Assembly (NCBI GenBank): GCA_016282915.1
Contig: JAEELW010000023.1
Location: forward strand, 1 to 60,625
Length of the DNA stretch: 60,625 nucleotides
Origin: Lachnospiraceae bacterium
Lineage (GTDB): Bacteria; Bacillota; Clostridia; Lachnospirales; Lachnospiraceae
Reading direction: 5' to 3'
This document shows positions 33,505-43,253 of this stretch, in pieces; position 1 is the stretch's first letter; each line of letters starts with the position of its first letter. The position numbers and the translations under genes are program-made. Under the pieces are notes generated by a model, which saw only the letters and a list, made by a program, of their open reading frames with translations, was not told where the DNA came from and did no database searches.

Positions 33505-36500
33505 TCATTTATTTTCGACCGGCTTCGCCGTGATCTTAAAGCCCGCCGTACAGATCCCGCAATATCCGCTGCCTGCTTTGGGCAGGAGGATCACGGCCGC
33601 CTTTCCTTTCTTCACGTTATCGGCATAGATCACATCGAAAGCCGCATCGATCTGAGCAGAGTCCAGTACCGCAGCCTTATCCACCATAAGCTTAAGCTTC
33701 ACATCACTACCGGCATCGAAACGGATCTCACCGCCGGTATATTCCGCTTTATTGATGACCTTCCCGTCCTTCACGAGCTGCAGCTTCGCTTTGCCGATAT
33801 CCTTAAGGTCCTTTTCCTCCGTCACATTGTATTGCCTGCAGACATCCTTAAAGCTGTAGTTCTTCCCCGGTTTGCTGCTCACGTAAAGCGAAAGCTTCCC
33901 GGCGCCGGTCACCGCCTTGCTGGCTTCCTCATAATCCACCGTGTAATCGGAGGAAGGCACAAGGCAGCCGTCCGCGATCACCAGTACCTTCGGCTGATAT
34001 TTGCCGCTCTTCGTAAAACGCATATCCCCGCAGATGACCCGGATGTTTGCGGCGCTTACGGGCGCCGGCTCTATCGTAAAGGAGCTGTCCCCGTTATACT
34101 CTGCCCCCTTATAATTCCCGAGAAAGCGGATGCTGTATCGCGCACCGGCCTTCACGGCGCCGTTGCTGTAGCAGACCTTTTTGTTCCCGCTGTAGCTCAG
34201 CTTATAATCCCTGCCCTCCGTAAGGGTAGCGGTATAGCCTCCTATCGCTGCCCGGACCACGGGCTTCGGACACACACCGTCCTTTTGGTAGTAATAATGT
34301 TCGCCGGCCTTCAGTTCCGCGCTGATCAGCGCATCCTTTGCCGCTGTGATCTTAAAGCTCTTTGTCACTTTCCCGCTGTGATCCCCGATACCGGTCACGG
34401 TAAGCTTTACGCTGCCGGCGTTCACATTATCCGAATAAGTGACCGCATAATCTTTATCCTTCGTAAGAGGATTGCCGCTCTTATCCGTAACGACGAGCTC
34501 CGCGGCGTCGAGTTCCTGCGGCTTGCCGTTGTAGGCTTTGCTGATCTTCCCGAGGCTTACGCGGATCGTTCCGTTCTGCAGCGCGGACTGCTCAGCACTC
34601 TTCACGTCTTTCGTCACGCTTCCGGTGAAATTGCCGCTGCCGCTGATCAGCAGCTTTCCGTCTTTTTCCTCACAGGTGTAATCCTTTTTGTTCTTCAGCA
34701 CCGCGCCGTTGTATGCAAGCACGGGCTGCGGCTTCTTCCCCTCCTGATACACGGTATTTCCGACCACGGCATCCGAGATGTCCGCCGGCTCGATCGTGAA
34801 CTCCAGCACCAGCTTTTTCGTGTAGCTGCCCTTACCGCTGACAGTCGCCTTTGCGGGCGTGCCTTTTTTGTTAACGTTTTTGTTGTTTGAATACTTAACG
34901 GTATAATCCACGCCTTCGGTCAGCGTCACTCCGTTGTGGGTGACCATCACTGCGGGCTTTACGGGCTGTCCCGTATATACGGCGCTGTACTTGCCTCCGG
35001 AGTTTTTCACGCAGCTGTCGTTGAATATGACGCGCATCCCCATTTCGCACTTTATAAGTGCTTCCGTCGCCGGAGCGCCTCCCTGCATGAAACTGCCGCC
35101 CTCGGCGGAAACACCTTCGGGAGATACAAGCTCACAGTCCTGAAGGACGATACCGCCTCCGAAGCCGCTCACCACGCCCCCGCTGCTCTTCATGCTCAGA
35201 TTCATGCCGTCGATGACGAGGCTTCCGCCTTCTCCCTCGATGCAATGTCCCGTATCGCTCAGCAGGCTTAAGGCCCCGGTGCCGGTGAGCCGCAGATCCT
35301 TATGAGCTTTGATCAGGCTGCAGCCTTTTCCTTCAAAGGAGGAAGGCATAAGTACGTTCACGGTCAGGCTGTCCAGGCTGCTTTCGATGATCGTCTGATC
35401 CGAACTGACATCACCCGATACCATGAGGATACTCTTGCCGTTAAAAGAGAATACCCCGTCTCCGAGTATATCCTCCATATTGTCGGTATCCACCGTCACC
35501 CCGCATACGCTCAGCGGATATTCCTGCCCGTATACCGATACCACGCAGCTGCTCTTAAGGCCGCCCGCAGATGCCGTGATGACGGCAGTCGAAGCGTAAG
35601 CGGCATCCGCGGCTATGGTAACGATCCCGTCCTTTACCGTCGCAACGGAAGGATTACTGCTGCTCCAGCCCACGGTGGCCTGCGCATTGGAAGGATTGAG
35701 CTGCGCGACCAGCTCATAGCTCATCCCGCGCCTTCCCTCCAGGGTGCTCTGTGAAAGTGCCAGTCCCTCAGGCTTCACTCCGCTCACCGTAAGAGTAAAG
35801 CTTCCTATACGGTCCCCCCCAAGATAAAAGCCGTAATCGTAGCTTCCCGGAAGAGCCTCCCCGGCATCGATATCCATGGTAAAGTCCGCGTTCAGGGTAA
35901 CGGCCGGCGAGGTACCCTCCTGCTCCGGCTTTACGCTCACGGCGCTTAAGTCATTTGCCGCCGCAGGGCTTTTCTCCAGGCCTATGCCGGAAAGCTTCTG
36001 TCCGGGCGCCACGTAAATGTCACTCTCCGCCGCATAAAGGGCATTCGGACGGATCCTGCCTTCGCTGTCGCCCACGTACAGATACAGGGAAGTGTGTTTG
36101 GAATTTGCCCCCATATAGATCTCCGCCGCTATGTTCAGCGAACCGCCGGGCAGCTCTGCGCCCTTTTTCAGAGCCAGGTAAACGGTCCTGTAATAGTTGC
36201 CGTCCCCTATGGGGATCGAACACTCCTTATTCGCGAAGAAATCCCCGTATCCGGTCGAGGATGAGGAACCCGCTATGAGCCATTTGTCGCCCTTTATGCC
36301 CTCAAAAGCGTTGTCCGCAGCCTCCGGCAGCGCATGCACATCGATCCTGATCACGGCGCCGTCCGCACAGCTGTAGGCATTGCCCGGCCCGGTATACGAA
36401 AGATGCGCATTTCCGTTTGCGTCGCTTACCTCAAGCTCTATATCCTGCAGTGCCGCAGACTCCCCGCAGTAACAGCCGTTCCACGCGGTCTTCCAGCCTG

Positions 36501-38364
36501 CGTAGCTGCTTTCGGTTTCCCGGATGCGCGTATATACATAGTTCATGCAGTCCGGAGTATACTCCGCTTCAAAGGCCCCGTCCGCTTCCGGCCCGAAAGA
36601 TTTTTCCCAGGCGCTCTTCGGGAGCGTGACCTGTTTGGAGGTAAAGATGATATACTCCTGCTCCGCCTTCGCGTTGCTTATGAGCAGTCTGCTGCCGTCA
36701 TAGTTTAAGACCGGTGCCGCGGGCGTATTCCCGTTTATCCGCTTTGCGGCGGTCACGGCAGGACTTGTGACCTTACCCGTCCAGCCTGAGATGTACACGC
36801 TGACCCTTACGGGACAGCCGGCCTCCTCTGCGCCCACCATGTGACCGTCCAAAGCGGAGGCCCCGCTTTCGCTCACGATCCATTTCCCGTCTTTATAATA
36901 TTCCCAGTCCGCAAAAAGCCCGTTTCTTTTTTCGGGATCGGAAAGGATGCTGTCCAGTGTCCCGCCGCTGATCTTCGGAATGCAGTTCTGACCCGGAACC
37001 GGATCCTCGATGGTCACGTTACCGGTGAGGGTGAGTCTCCCGCTGTAGACATATTGCGCCGTCTTTCCGGATGCGTCTTTTACTACCTTATCCTTTACAT
37101 AGGCTCCTGCGGGAGAAATGAAACTTAAGCCCGGCGAAAGCTCTATGATGCTGTCTTCACAGTGGATCGCGGCCTGGGGGCCCTCGGCGGTGATATAATC
37201 GGAGCCAAGGAATACCGCTCTCTTCGCCCATATGCCATAGCCCCTGCTGCCGGTAGCCTTTGCGCAGGTGTCGGCCTTCAGATAGACGTGGCCGCCCGTC
37301 TTACCGGTATCCCCTCTTGCATAGATCCCGTAATTTTCCCCCCGGATATCCTTGCAGGGCGCGATGATATAAATGTCGCCCGACTGCGAATAAACGGCAT
37401 CGGTGCCGTCCGCCACCAGCTTGCCCTTCACGATCAGATCCAGGCCTGCTCCTATGCCGAAACGCCAGTCCGCCCTGTAATCATATCCTCCCGAAGCGAT
37501 GACCGAGGCATCCTCCCAGATGCGTATATTGCTGCTGGAGATGACCGCGCCGGTCTGCGTGCAGTTTGAAACCAGCTCACCGTATACATCGATATCACCG
37601 TTGGACCATAAGCCGCCTCCGGAGTTGATGCTGAGCTTCGCTCCCTTCTCGATCAGCAGATCGTATGAGGTAAACATCGCGAACTGCTCTGTGGACTTGG
37701 AATTGAGCGTGACGTCCGCCCCTTCTCCCAGCTGCATATAGCGGAAACCGATGCCGTTCGCATCGGAAACGCTGTTATTCACGGTAAGCTTTCCGCTGCC
37801 CTCGATGCGCAGGCTGCATTCTCCGTACAGCCCCGTCAGATACAGATCGGTATCCATCTCGAGAACGCTGTCCTCGTAGAACCAGAGAGTCTCACCGCTT
37901 TTGAATTCACTTGCCTTCCTGCGCGGAACCAGGCTGAAGTCGGGCGCTTCCTCCCCGTCAGATGCGATCCCGCCGGCCGGGATCTCCATGACCTGCTCTT
38001 CCTCCTGTGCATGACTGTAACAGATCCCGCCGGATATCAGTCCGCGGTCCGTCCCGGAATCACCGCTATCCTTCGGAGCTTCTTCGGTCCCATCGGAAAC
38101 GCCGCTATCCTTCGGAACTTCTTCGGTCCCATCGGAAACGCCGCTATCCTTCGGAACTTCTTCGGTCCCATCGGAAACGCCGCTATCCCCCGGAGCCTCT
38201 GCTGCCTCTTCGGAAAGCTCCGCCTCTTCATCGGCATCCCCCTCACAGGCTTCTTCCCCTGCAGCCAGCACCACGGCAGCATTTCCGCACAATTCCCCGA
38301 ACGCCAGCATTCCCGCCAGCATATACACTCCTATCCTTTTTACGGCATGATTTCTTTTTCTCAT
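33505..38364 (-). CDS. Giant secreted repeat protein C (1619 aa)
   Basis: Sec-exported protein: signal peptide to about residue 35 (VVLAAGEEA), then an acidic stalk with tandem DSGVSDGTEEVPK units. Residues 150-550 are ladders of short strands (LYLTGLYGECSLRIEG, DIDVYGELVS) as in proteins A, B and D. Residues 870-950 form a Big_2 Ig-like domain (LSQSTLEGRRGMSYELVAQL, WSSSNPSVATVKDGIVT). From about 1120 on there are four or more repeats of the YTGQPVKPAVMVTHNGVTL...DYTVKYSNNKNVN type, shared with the metalloprotease at 13951. The protein lacks LPXTG, SLH and choline-binding motifs. AGGAGGGCGAT precedes the ATG. It lies directly downstream of protein D, separated by a terminator. A surface or matrix role is inferred. 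Confidence 0.83.
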   Translation of the reverse strand: MRKRNHAVKRIGVYMLAGMLAFGELCGNAAVVLAAGEEACEGDADEEAELSEEAAEAPGDSGVSDGTEEVPKDSGVSDGTEEVPKDSGVSDGTEEAPKDSGDSGTDRGLISGGICYSHAQEEEQVMEIPAGGIASDGEEAPDFSLVPRRKASEFKSGETLWFYEDSVLEMDTDLYLTGLYGECSLRIEGSGKLTVNNSVSDANGIGFRYMQLGEGADVTLNSKSTEQFAMFTSYDLLIEKGAKLSINSGGGLWSNGDIDVYGELVSNCTQTGAVISSSNIRIWEDASVIASGGYDYRADWRFGIGAGLDLIVKGKLVADGTDAVYSQSGDIYIIAPCKDIRGENYGIYARGDTGKTGGHVYLKADTCAKATGSRGYGIWAKRAVFLGSDYITAEGPQAAIHCEDSIIELSPGLSFISPAGAYVKDKVVKDASGKTAQYVYSGRLTLTGNVTIEDPVPGQNCIPKISGGTLDSILSDPEKRNGLFADWEYYKDGKWIVSESGASALDGHMVGAEEAGCPVRVSVYISGWTGKVTSPAVTAAKRINGNTPAAPVLNYDGSRLLISNAKAEQEYIIFTSKQVTLPKSAWEKSFGPEADGAFEAEYTPDCMNYVYTRIRETESSYAGWKTAWNGCYCGESAALQDIELEVSDANGNAHLSYTGPGNAYSCADGAVIRIDVHALPEAADNAFEGIKGDKWLIAGSSSSTGYGDFFANKECSIPIGDGNYYRTVYLALKKGAELPGGSLNIAAEIYMGANSKHTSLYLYVGDSEGRIRPNALYAAESDIYVAPGQKLSGIGLEKSPAAANDLSAVSVKPEQEGTSPAVTLNADFTMDIDAGEALPGSYDYGFYLGGDRIGSFTLTVSGVKPEGLALSQSTLEGRRGMSYELVAQLNPSNAQATVGWSSSNPSVATVKDGIVTIAADAAYASTAVITASAGGLKSSCVVSVYGQEYPLSVCGVTVDTDNMEDILGDGVFSFNGKSILMVSGDVSSDQTIIESSLDSLTVNVLMPSSFEGKGCSLIKAHKDLRLTGTGALSLLSDTGHCIEGEGGSLVIDGMNLSMKSSGGVVSGFGGGIVLQDCELVSPEGVSAEGGSFMQGGAPATEALIKCEMGMRVIFNDSCVKNSGGKYSAVYTGQPVKPAVMVTHNGVTLTEGVDYTVKYSNNKNVNKKGTPAKATVSGKGSYTKKLVLEFTIEPADISDAVVGNTVYQEGKKPQPVLAYNGAVLKNKKDYTCEEKDGKLLISGSGNFTGSVTKDVKSAEQSALQNGTIRVSLGKISKAYNGKPQELDAAELVVTDKSGNPLTKDKDYAVTYSDNVNAGSVKLTVTGIGDHSGKVTKSFKITAAKDALISAELKAGEHYYYQKDGVCPKPVVRAAIGGYTATLTEGRDYKLSYSGNKKVCYSNGAVKAGARYSIRFLGNYKGAEYNGDSSFTIEPAPVSAANIRVICGDMRFTKSGKYQPKVLVIADGCLVPSSDYTVDYEEASKAVTGAGKLSLYVSSKPGKNYSFKDVCRQYNVTEEKDLKDIGKAKLQLVKDGKVINKAEYTGGEIRFDAGSDVKLKLMVDKAAVLDSAQIDAAFDVIYADNVKKGKAAVILLPKAGSGYCGICTAGFKITAKPVENK
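38056..38195. repeat. 39-bp in-frame tandem repeat in secreted protein C
   Basis: Copies begin at 38056, 38095, 38134 and 38173 (the last partial), exactly 39 bp apart, encoding the 13-aa unit DSGVSDGTEE[VA]PK. The second and third copies are identical, so copy number is probably variable between strains without shifting the frame. Confidence 0.92.
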
Positions 38365-38423
38365 ATCGCCCTCCTGTTTCTGTCAGGTTCGAATAAACAA
38401 AAAACCTCGCCCACGAAAACAAA

Positions 38424-38467
38424 ACCTAAAACCCCCCACAGCCTTGCCGGCCATGGGGGAGTTTTTT
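38424..38467 (-). terminator. Terminator of secreted protein D
   Basis: On the minus strand ACTCCCCCA pairs with TGGGGGGT across a GC-rich inner loop, followed by TTTTAGGTTTTG. It lies 50 nt after the stop at 38516. Confidence 0.7.
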
Positions 38468-38515
38468 ACTTTTGCATCGCGGAACAGGATCCGAAAGCTT
38501 CCTGCCTGCTTCCGC

Positions 38516-41500
38516 TTATTCGACCTTCACCTGGATCGTGATCGTCTTTCCGTTGATCTTTGTGCTGAGCTTGCACTTGCCTTTGCTCTGGACAAATACC
38601 GTAAGCTTTTCGGACGGACCGTAATCCGCGTAAGCCACAGCGCCCTTGCTCGACTTGAAGGTAACGGGCTGATCCACGGACTTGAACGGAAGATATACGA
38701 TCTCGCCCAGGAGCATGCGGATCTCATATTTGTTGTTTCCCTTTTTGACGACCGCCGGGCTGTCGATCACGGGATCCTCCACGATCAGATTCACGGTGCA
38801 GAGCGGATTCCCGTCCTTGTCCAGACCGACCAGCGGATAATACCCGGGCAGGCCGTCCTTCACCTTCAAAGCTTTCACGGAGTTCTTTCCAAACTCCAGG
38901 TTTTCCTTATCCGCCGGATCCGCCGCCGTCCACTGCGCAACTTTAAAGCCTTTGATCTTAAGGCTCTTTTTGACATTAACCGTAGCGTGAACGAAACGCT
39001 CCGCAAGCGGCGCCGGCTCCGTCACCTTTACTTTCCGGGTATAGGCTTTGCCGTTGACATATGCGGTGATCGTGGAAGTGCCTGCCGTAAGGGCGCATAC
39101 CGTACCGTTCTGATCTACCGCCGCCACATCCGCTGCGCTGCTGGTATACCACACACCCAGCTCAGCGTCTCCGGCATTAAAGCCGAGAGCTGCCGGCTCC
39201 GGAGTTCCCTTTGCTTCCAGCTTCAGAAGCGATCTGTCGCTGAACGCCGGCTGTACCACGGTGATCTCGATGACACGGCTGCCGTCGGTGATCCTTGCGT
39301 ACATCCCCGGATCGGTGGCTTTTTTCGCTTTAAATTTTCCTTTTTTGCTCACGGAAACATATTTTTTGTCCTTCTTCTCCACGCATTTCCAGCCGCTTCC
39401 CGGTATGGTAAAGCTCTGTCCCTTTACGAGAGTCAGCTTTGTGACAAACTCAAGGTTTTCCGGCACGGGATTCATCGGAGACGGCCTGTGCACTTTTGTA
39501 TTCTTCGGGATCACGACGTCCTTATACTTTACACAGCCCGTTCTGGCGCAATGAACACGCCGCAGGCCTTCCTTCGTTTCAGTGGGATAAACGAGGATCT
39601 CGCTCAGATCGTCATCCCAGTCATGCCCCAGCGCGGCGATACGCAGATCCCCATCCGTCGCTTCATGATAGACCGTGCCGTCATAGGTATACATTTTTCC
39701 GCAGAGTCCGCAGACATAATGCTCCGCGATCCCCTCCGTCTCGCAGCCTGCCTTCACTTCCTCCACTAACGTCAGCTGCTCTCCGCTGTGTTCATGCTCC
39801 CCGACCAGCGTCAGTTCAAGCGCATAATCTTTGTGATTCAAAGCACCGCTCATCGAGATCCGGATCAGCGTATTGATATCCCCGGCTGCGGTATCGCTCC
39901 TGAGCTTAAAGCTCAGCACCTTGCCGCTTTCATCGAGCGCCGGCGCGCCGTCCAGCTGGTTTTTCTTCTTATCGGCTTCCGCCTTCACCGCATACGCACC
40001 GGGCGCGCAGAACTCCGGATCCGTAAGGCCGATGCTCAGGTCTTTTCCGATATCCGCATTCGCAACGACATAGCTTGTTTTCGTCTGTGTCCATTCCGCT
40101 TTTGCGATATTAACGGTCACATCCGTGGGCTGTACCACCCTGTACTTGTCCGCATCCTTACCGCTGAGCCGTATCCCGCTCACGGTCACGGGCTTGTTAT
40201 TGCCCGCAAGATCATCCTGCATGAGAGCCTGCGCCTCATACAGCTCGACGTCCACCTGATCGCCTTTGGCTACGCCCGAAAGCTTTGCGTTCTTAAGCTG
40301 TACCCCAAGGTTTCCTTTTTCGTAATCCCGGTCCACTGCTTCCACGCTGACCGTGACCTTTCCTTTGGACTCTCCTATATGGACCGTTGACGCCACTTTG
40401 CCGGACGCATCCACGATCGTGGTATTGCCCTCAATGATCTCTTTCCTTCCTTCATCCGGCTCAAGGATCTCCATACCCTCGCTCCAGCTAAGCGCATTTT
40501 CCTGATCACTCTTCACGGCCAGCGCTGCGACATCGCCTGAGGCCATCAGTTCACAGTGATCCAATGCCACGGCAGCATTCGCAAATATCGCACCGTTATC
40601 GGTCGAGTTCAGATCCACCGTCGCATCCTTAAGCACCAGACCGAAACAATCGATGCAAAGTCCCGAGGTTTTGGCCTTAAGCGTGGTGCCCTCCCCCTGG
40701 ATATACAGAACCGAAGCGGGGATGAGCACGCCCCCTGCTACGCTCTCGAAGCTGAAATCGCCCTCGATCGTGGACGGCTCTTCCATGATGTCGGCCGCGA
40801 TCACGATCACATTATTCTCCGTATGGATATCCGCGCTTCCCCGGATATTCAATGCATGCTCCGAATAGATCTTTGCGGGCCCGATCCCGTTCGCCGACTG
40901 GTTGCCCGGGATCGACTCCACTCCGTTCAGAGTCAGGGTCCGGCTGGCCGGATCATAGCTTGCCGTACCGTCTCCCAGGATATCCTTCCTGTTTGCGGAA
41001 GTGACCAGGGTCCTTCCAAGCCACAGATCATATTCCTGCCCGACAAGCTTTACGTTCTTTGCTGCTTTTCCTTCCGTATCCACGATGGTACCTATGCTGT
41101 TGTTACCGGATTTCACGGTACCCGGCATGCCTCCCGCAGGCTCAGTCACATCGAGCTCTTCATCGAGAACGACATTGCTGCCAAAGGCCTTTATCGCAAA
41201 TTCGCCGCCTTCGGCGTTCACTTCTCTGCCGTTGATCCGAATATCCCCGTCACAATACATCCCGTTCGTCGCGCCCTTTGCATTGACGAGGCCGTCTTTG
41301 ACCGTGATCGAGGAGTCGTTGACACCGCAATATATTCCCGATTTCTTTTTGCTTTCCACCGTCAGAACGGTATCGCTTCCCTCTATGGTAAGCTCCGCTG
41401 CTTTCAGCTGTACCGCATTCTCCTCCAGGGAAACAAAGGTAAAGTTTCCGTCGATGTTTACAGGGACGCCCTGGGCCGCGTTCACGACCACGCCATCATA

Positions 41501-42925
41501 ATCGATCCTGCCCTCCCCCCGGATATTCAGCGCTTTTGTGGAATAGATCATCGGTTCCGTATTGGGCAAAGTGGGACTTTGGCTGTTAAAATACATTCCC
41601 AGCACTTGATCAAAAGTAAGTGTATTGGTTTCGGGGTCAAAGTCAAGCCGTGCGGTATCCGGCCACACATACGCACTCAGATCCGTTATCCAGCTTGCCA
41701 GCCTGCGGCCGCCCACCCAGGTGTCATAGTATTGCCCTTTTTGGATCTCTACATAGTCATGATCATTTCCCCACTGATCCTTGATCGTACATCCATCCCC
41801 GATAACGCCTTCGTAGGGAACGCTCACGGAAGTGCCTTCCAGCCGGATCCCCTTTTCGGCATAAACTGCAGGAGTCTTCCCCCCGCTGCATTTCAATCTT
41901 CCCCTGACCGTGAGCCGGCCGTTCAGCCGGAGGCCGTGGCTTTCGTTCGCCGATACATTCAGGGAACCACGGGCCGAAACATACGCATCCTCTCCGACCG
42001 TCATATCCCCGCTGCCACAGATCGCGATCGCTTTCGATTCCTCCACTTCCCTGCTGCCGGCCATTTCCACTTGAAGATATCCCGAATCCACATCCAGCTT
42101 TCCGTCGTAGCTGACCCCGTAGGAATACTCACCGGCCGCCGACGCTGCTGCTTTCACTATCACGCTCGCCTTCTGTATCGTGATGTTATCGCCTTCGATC
42201 TCGCCGCCGGAACCGTAGCGGACCACATCACTTCCTTCCAGATCTACCCTCAGTCCGTTATGATCCGTTTCATAATTCGTGATATCTCCTTCCGCAGAAT
42301 CCGGAGTCAGGAAAGTCAGATTTCCTTTACCTTCAAAGTATATGGAGGATACCCACTTTGCACCGGAATTGAATTCACTTGACGGGCCAACGTACAGATG
42401 TCCTTTTCTCCGGTCCCCGGCATCGTCCAGAGCGCTCTTTATCACCAGATTACTGTTATCACCCACACGGATGCCGTAACATTCTTCCCCGGCTATCCCC
42501 CTGGGATTGACAAAGCATGCTCCGATCACCTCGATCTCAAGCCTGTCTCCGATATAATCGATACCGACTGCGCAGTCATCCATCTTTTCGGGTGAGCCTT
42601 CCTTGGGATTCATAACAGTCCCGTTCAGCAGGATCCTGTTAAGGGTAAGCATCCCGCTGTCCTTATGATAGATCATATACGAGCTTATTCCCTCCACAGG
42701 TTCCCCTTCAAATGGAGTTCCGTCCTCGTGGAGATACTGGTCGGGCTTTTCAAGCATATCGATCCCGTTAACGATAAGCCTTTTTACACCGGGAGCTCCA
42801 TCCGGCTCTTCCGCCGCAGCTTCATCATCGTCTGCCGCCAATACCGCAAAGCCGGTATCCGTGACCGTACTGAAGCATATAAGCACCGTCAGCATCATTG
42901 CAAGCAGTTTTCGAAGTTTTTTCAT
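38516..42925 (-). CDS. Giant secreted repeat protein D (1469 aa)
   Basis: Sec-exported: signal peptide to about residue 31 (FAVLAADDDE), acidic spacer, then strand-ladder repeats. Two modules carry the motif of proteins A and B: YDTWVGGRRL (about 397, followed by DFDPETNTLTF) and YDLWLGRTLV (about 632, followed by SYDPASRTLTL). Residues 853-940 form a YDG-like beta domain (VSVEAVDRDYEKGNLGVQLK). At about 1042-1090 there is a CETEGIAEHYVCGLCGKMY segment ending in ALGHDW, the 'HEHS...CxxCG' module common in clostridial surface proteins. An Ig-like and Lys-rich end follows. GAGGCTGGC precedes the ATG. No wall anchor is seen. It is transcribed toward protein C; a terminator lies between them. Confidence 0.83.
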   Translation of the reverse strand: MKKLRKLLAMMLTVLICFSTVTDTGFAVLAADDDEAAAEEPDGAPGVKRLIVNGIDMLEKPDQYLHEDGTPFEGEPVEGISSYMIYHKDSGMLTLNRILLNGTVMNPKEGSPEKMDDCAVGIDYIGDRLEIEVIGACFVNPRGIAGEECYGIRVGDNSNLVIKSALDDAGDRRKGHLYVGPSSEFNSGAKWVSSIYFEGKGNLTFLTPDSAEGDITNYETDHNGLRVDLEGSDVVRYGSGGEIEGDNITIQKASVIVKAAASAAGEYSYGVSYDGKLDVDSGYLQVEMAGSREVEESKAIAICGSGDMTVGEDAYVSARGSLNVSANESHGLRLNGRLTVRGRLKCSGGKTPAVYAEKGIRLEGTSVSVPYEGVIGDGCTIKDQWGNDHDYVEIQKGQYYDTWVGGRRLASWITDLSAYVWPDTARLDFDPETNTLTFDQVLGMYFNSQSPTLPNTEPMIYSTKALNIRGEGRIDYDGVVVNAAQGVPVNIDGNFTFVSLEENAVQLKAAELTIEGSDTVLTVESKKKSGIYCGVNDSSITVKDGLVNAKGATNGMYCDGDIRINGREVNAEGGEFAIKAFGSNVVLDEELDVTEPAGGMPGTVKSGNNSIGTIVDTEGKAAKNVKLVGQEYDLWLGRTLVTSANRKDILGDGTASYDPASRTLTLNGVESIPGNQSANGIGPAKIYSEHALNIRGSADIHTENNVIVIAADIMEEPSTIEGDFSFESVAGGVLIPASVLYIQGEGTTLKAKTSGLCIDCFGLVLKDATVDLNSTDNGAIFANAAVALDHCELMASGDVAALAVKSDQENALSWSEGMEILEPDEGRKEIIEGNTTIVDASGKVASTVHIGESKGKVTVSVEAVDRDYEKGNLGVQLKNAKLSGVAKGDQVDVELYEAQALMQDDLAGNNKPVTVSGIRLSGKDADKYRVVQPTDVTVNIAKAEWTQTKTSYVVANADIGKDLSIGLTDPEFCAPGAYAVKAEADKKKNQLDGAPALDESGKVLSFKLRSDTAAGDINTLIRISMSGALNHKDYALELTLVGEHEHSGEQLTLVEEVKAGCETEGIAEHYVCGLCGKMYTYDGTVYHEATDGDLRIAALGHDWDDDLSEILVYPTETKEGLRRVHCARTGCVKYKDVVIPKNTKVHRPSPMNPVPENLEFVTKLTLVKGQSFTIPGSGWKCVEKKDKKYVSVSKKGKFKAKKATDPGMYARITDGSRVIEITVVQPAFSDRSLLKLEAKGTPEPAALGFNAGDAELGVWYTSSAADVAAVDQNGTVCALTAGTSTITAYVNGKAYTRKVKVTEPAPLAERFVHATVNVKKSLKIKGFKVAQWTAADPADKENLEFGKNSVKALKVKDGLPGYYPLVGLDKDGNPLCTVNLIVEDPVIDSPAVVKKGNNKYEIRMLLGEIVYLPFKSVDQPVTFKSSKGAVAYADYGPSEKLTVFVQSKGKCKLSTKINGKTITIQVKVE

Positions 42926-43008
42926 GCCAGCCTCCTTTATCCGATAAAGAAAACACTGCTACATTTTATATCATACTTGGAAACGGTTCCGTGCGCAAGC
43001 ATCGGATC

Positions 43009-43251
43009 TCAGCCTCCGGTCAATTCCTTACAATGCGTTTCGAGTATAGATTTGCCTCGGCCGGGTACCGGCACTTTCAGCATATCGTCTTCGGAATAGA
43101 TCAGGTCTACGGAAGCGCCGAAATCCATCATTCCCCCTCTGGAATCCCCCATATCATTGGATTCCTTCACTTTTGAGACCACGATGCTCAAAGCCAGTCC
43201 GATCCCTAAGGCCAGACCGCATATAAGTCCAATAAACGCCCAGAATCCCAT
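43009..43251 (-). CDS. Small single-span membrane protein
   Basis: Protein of 80 aa: a Gly-rich membrane helix at about 3-27 (GFWAFIGLICGLALGIGLALSIVV), then a charged tail that would lie in the cytoplasm or outside (ESNDMGDSRGGMMDFG, SVDLIYSEDDMLKVPVPG). It begins 2 nt after the stop of the double zinc-ribbon gene, so the two are co-translated and likely work together. The family was not recognised. The end, KSILETHCKELTGG, is polar. It may be an accessory subunit of the membrane zinc-ribbon protein. Confidence 0.7.
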   Translation of the reverse strand: MGFWAFIGLICGLALGIGLALSIVVSKVKESNDMGDSRGGMMDFGASVDLIYSEDDMLKVPVPGRGKSILETHCKELTGG

Positions 43252-43253
43252 AA

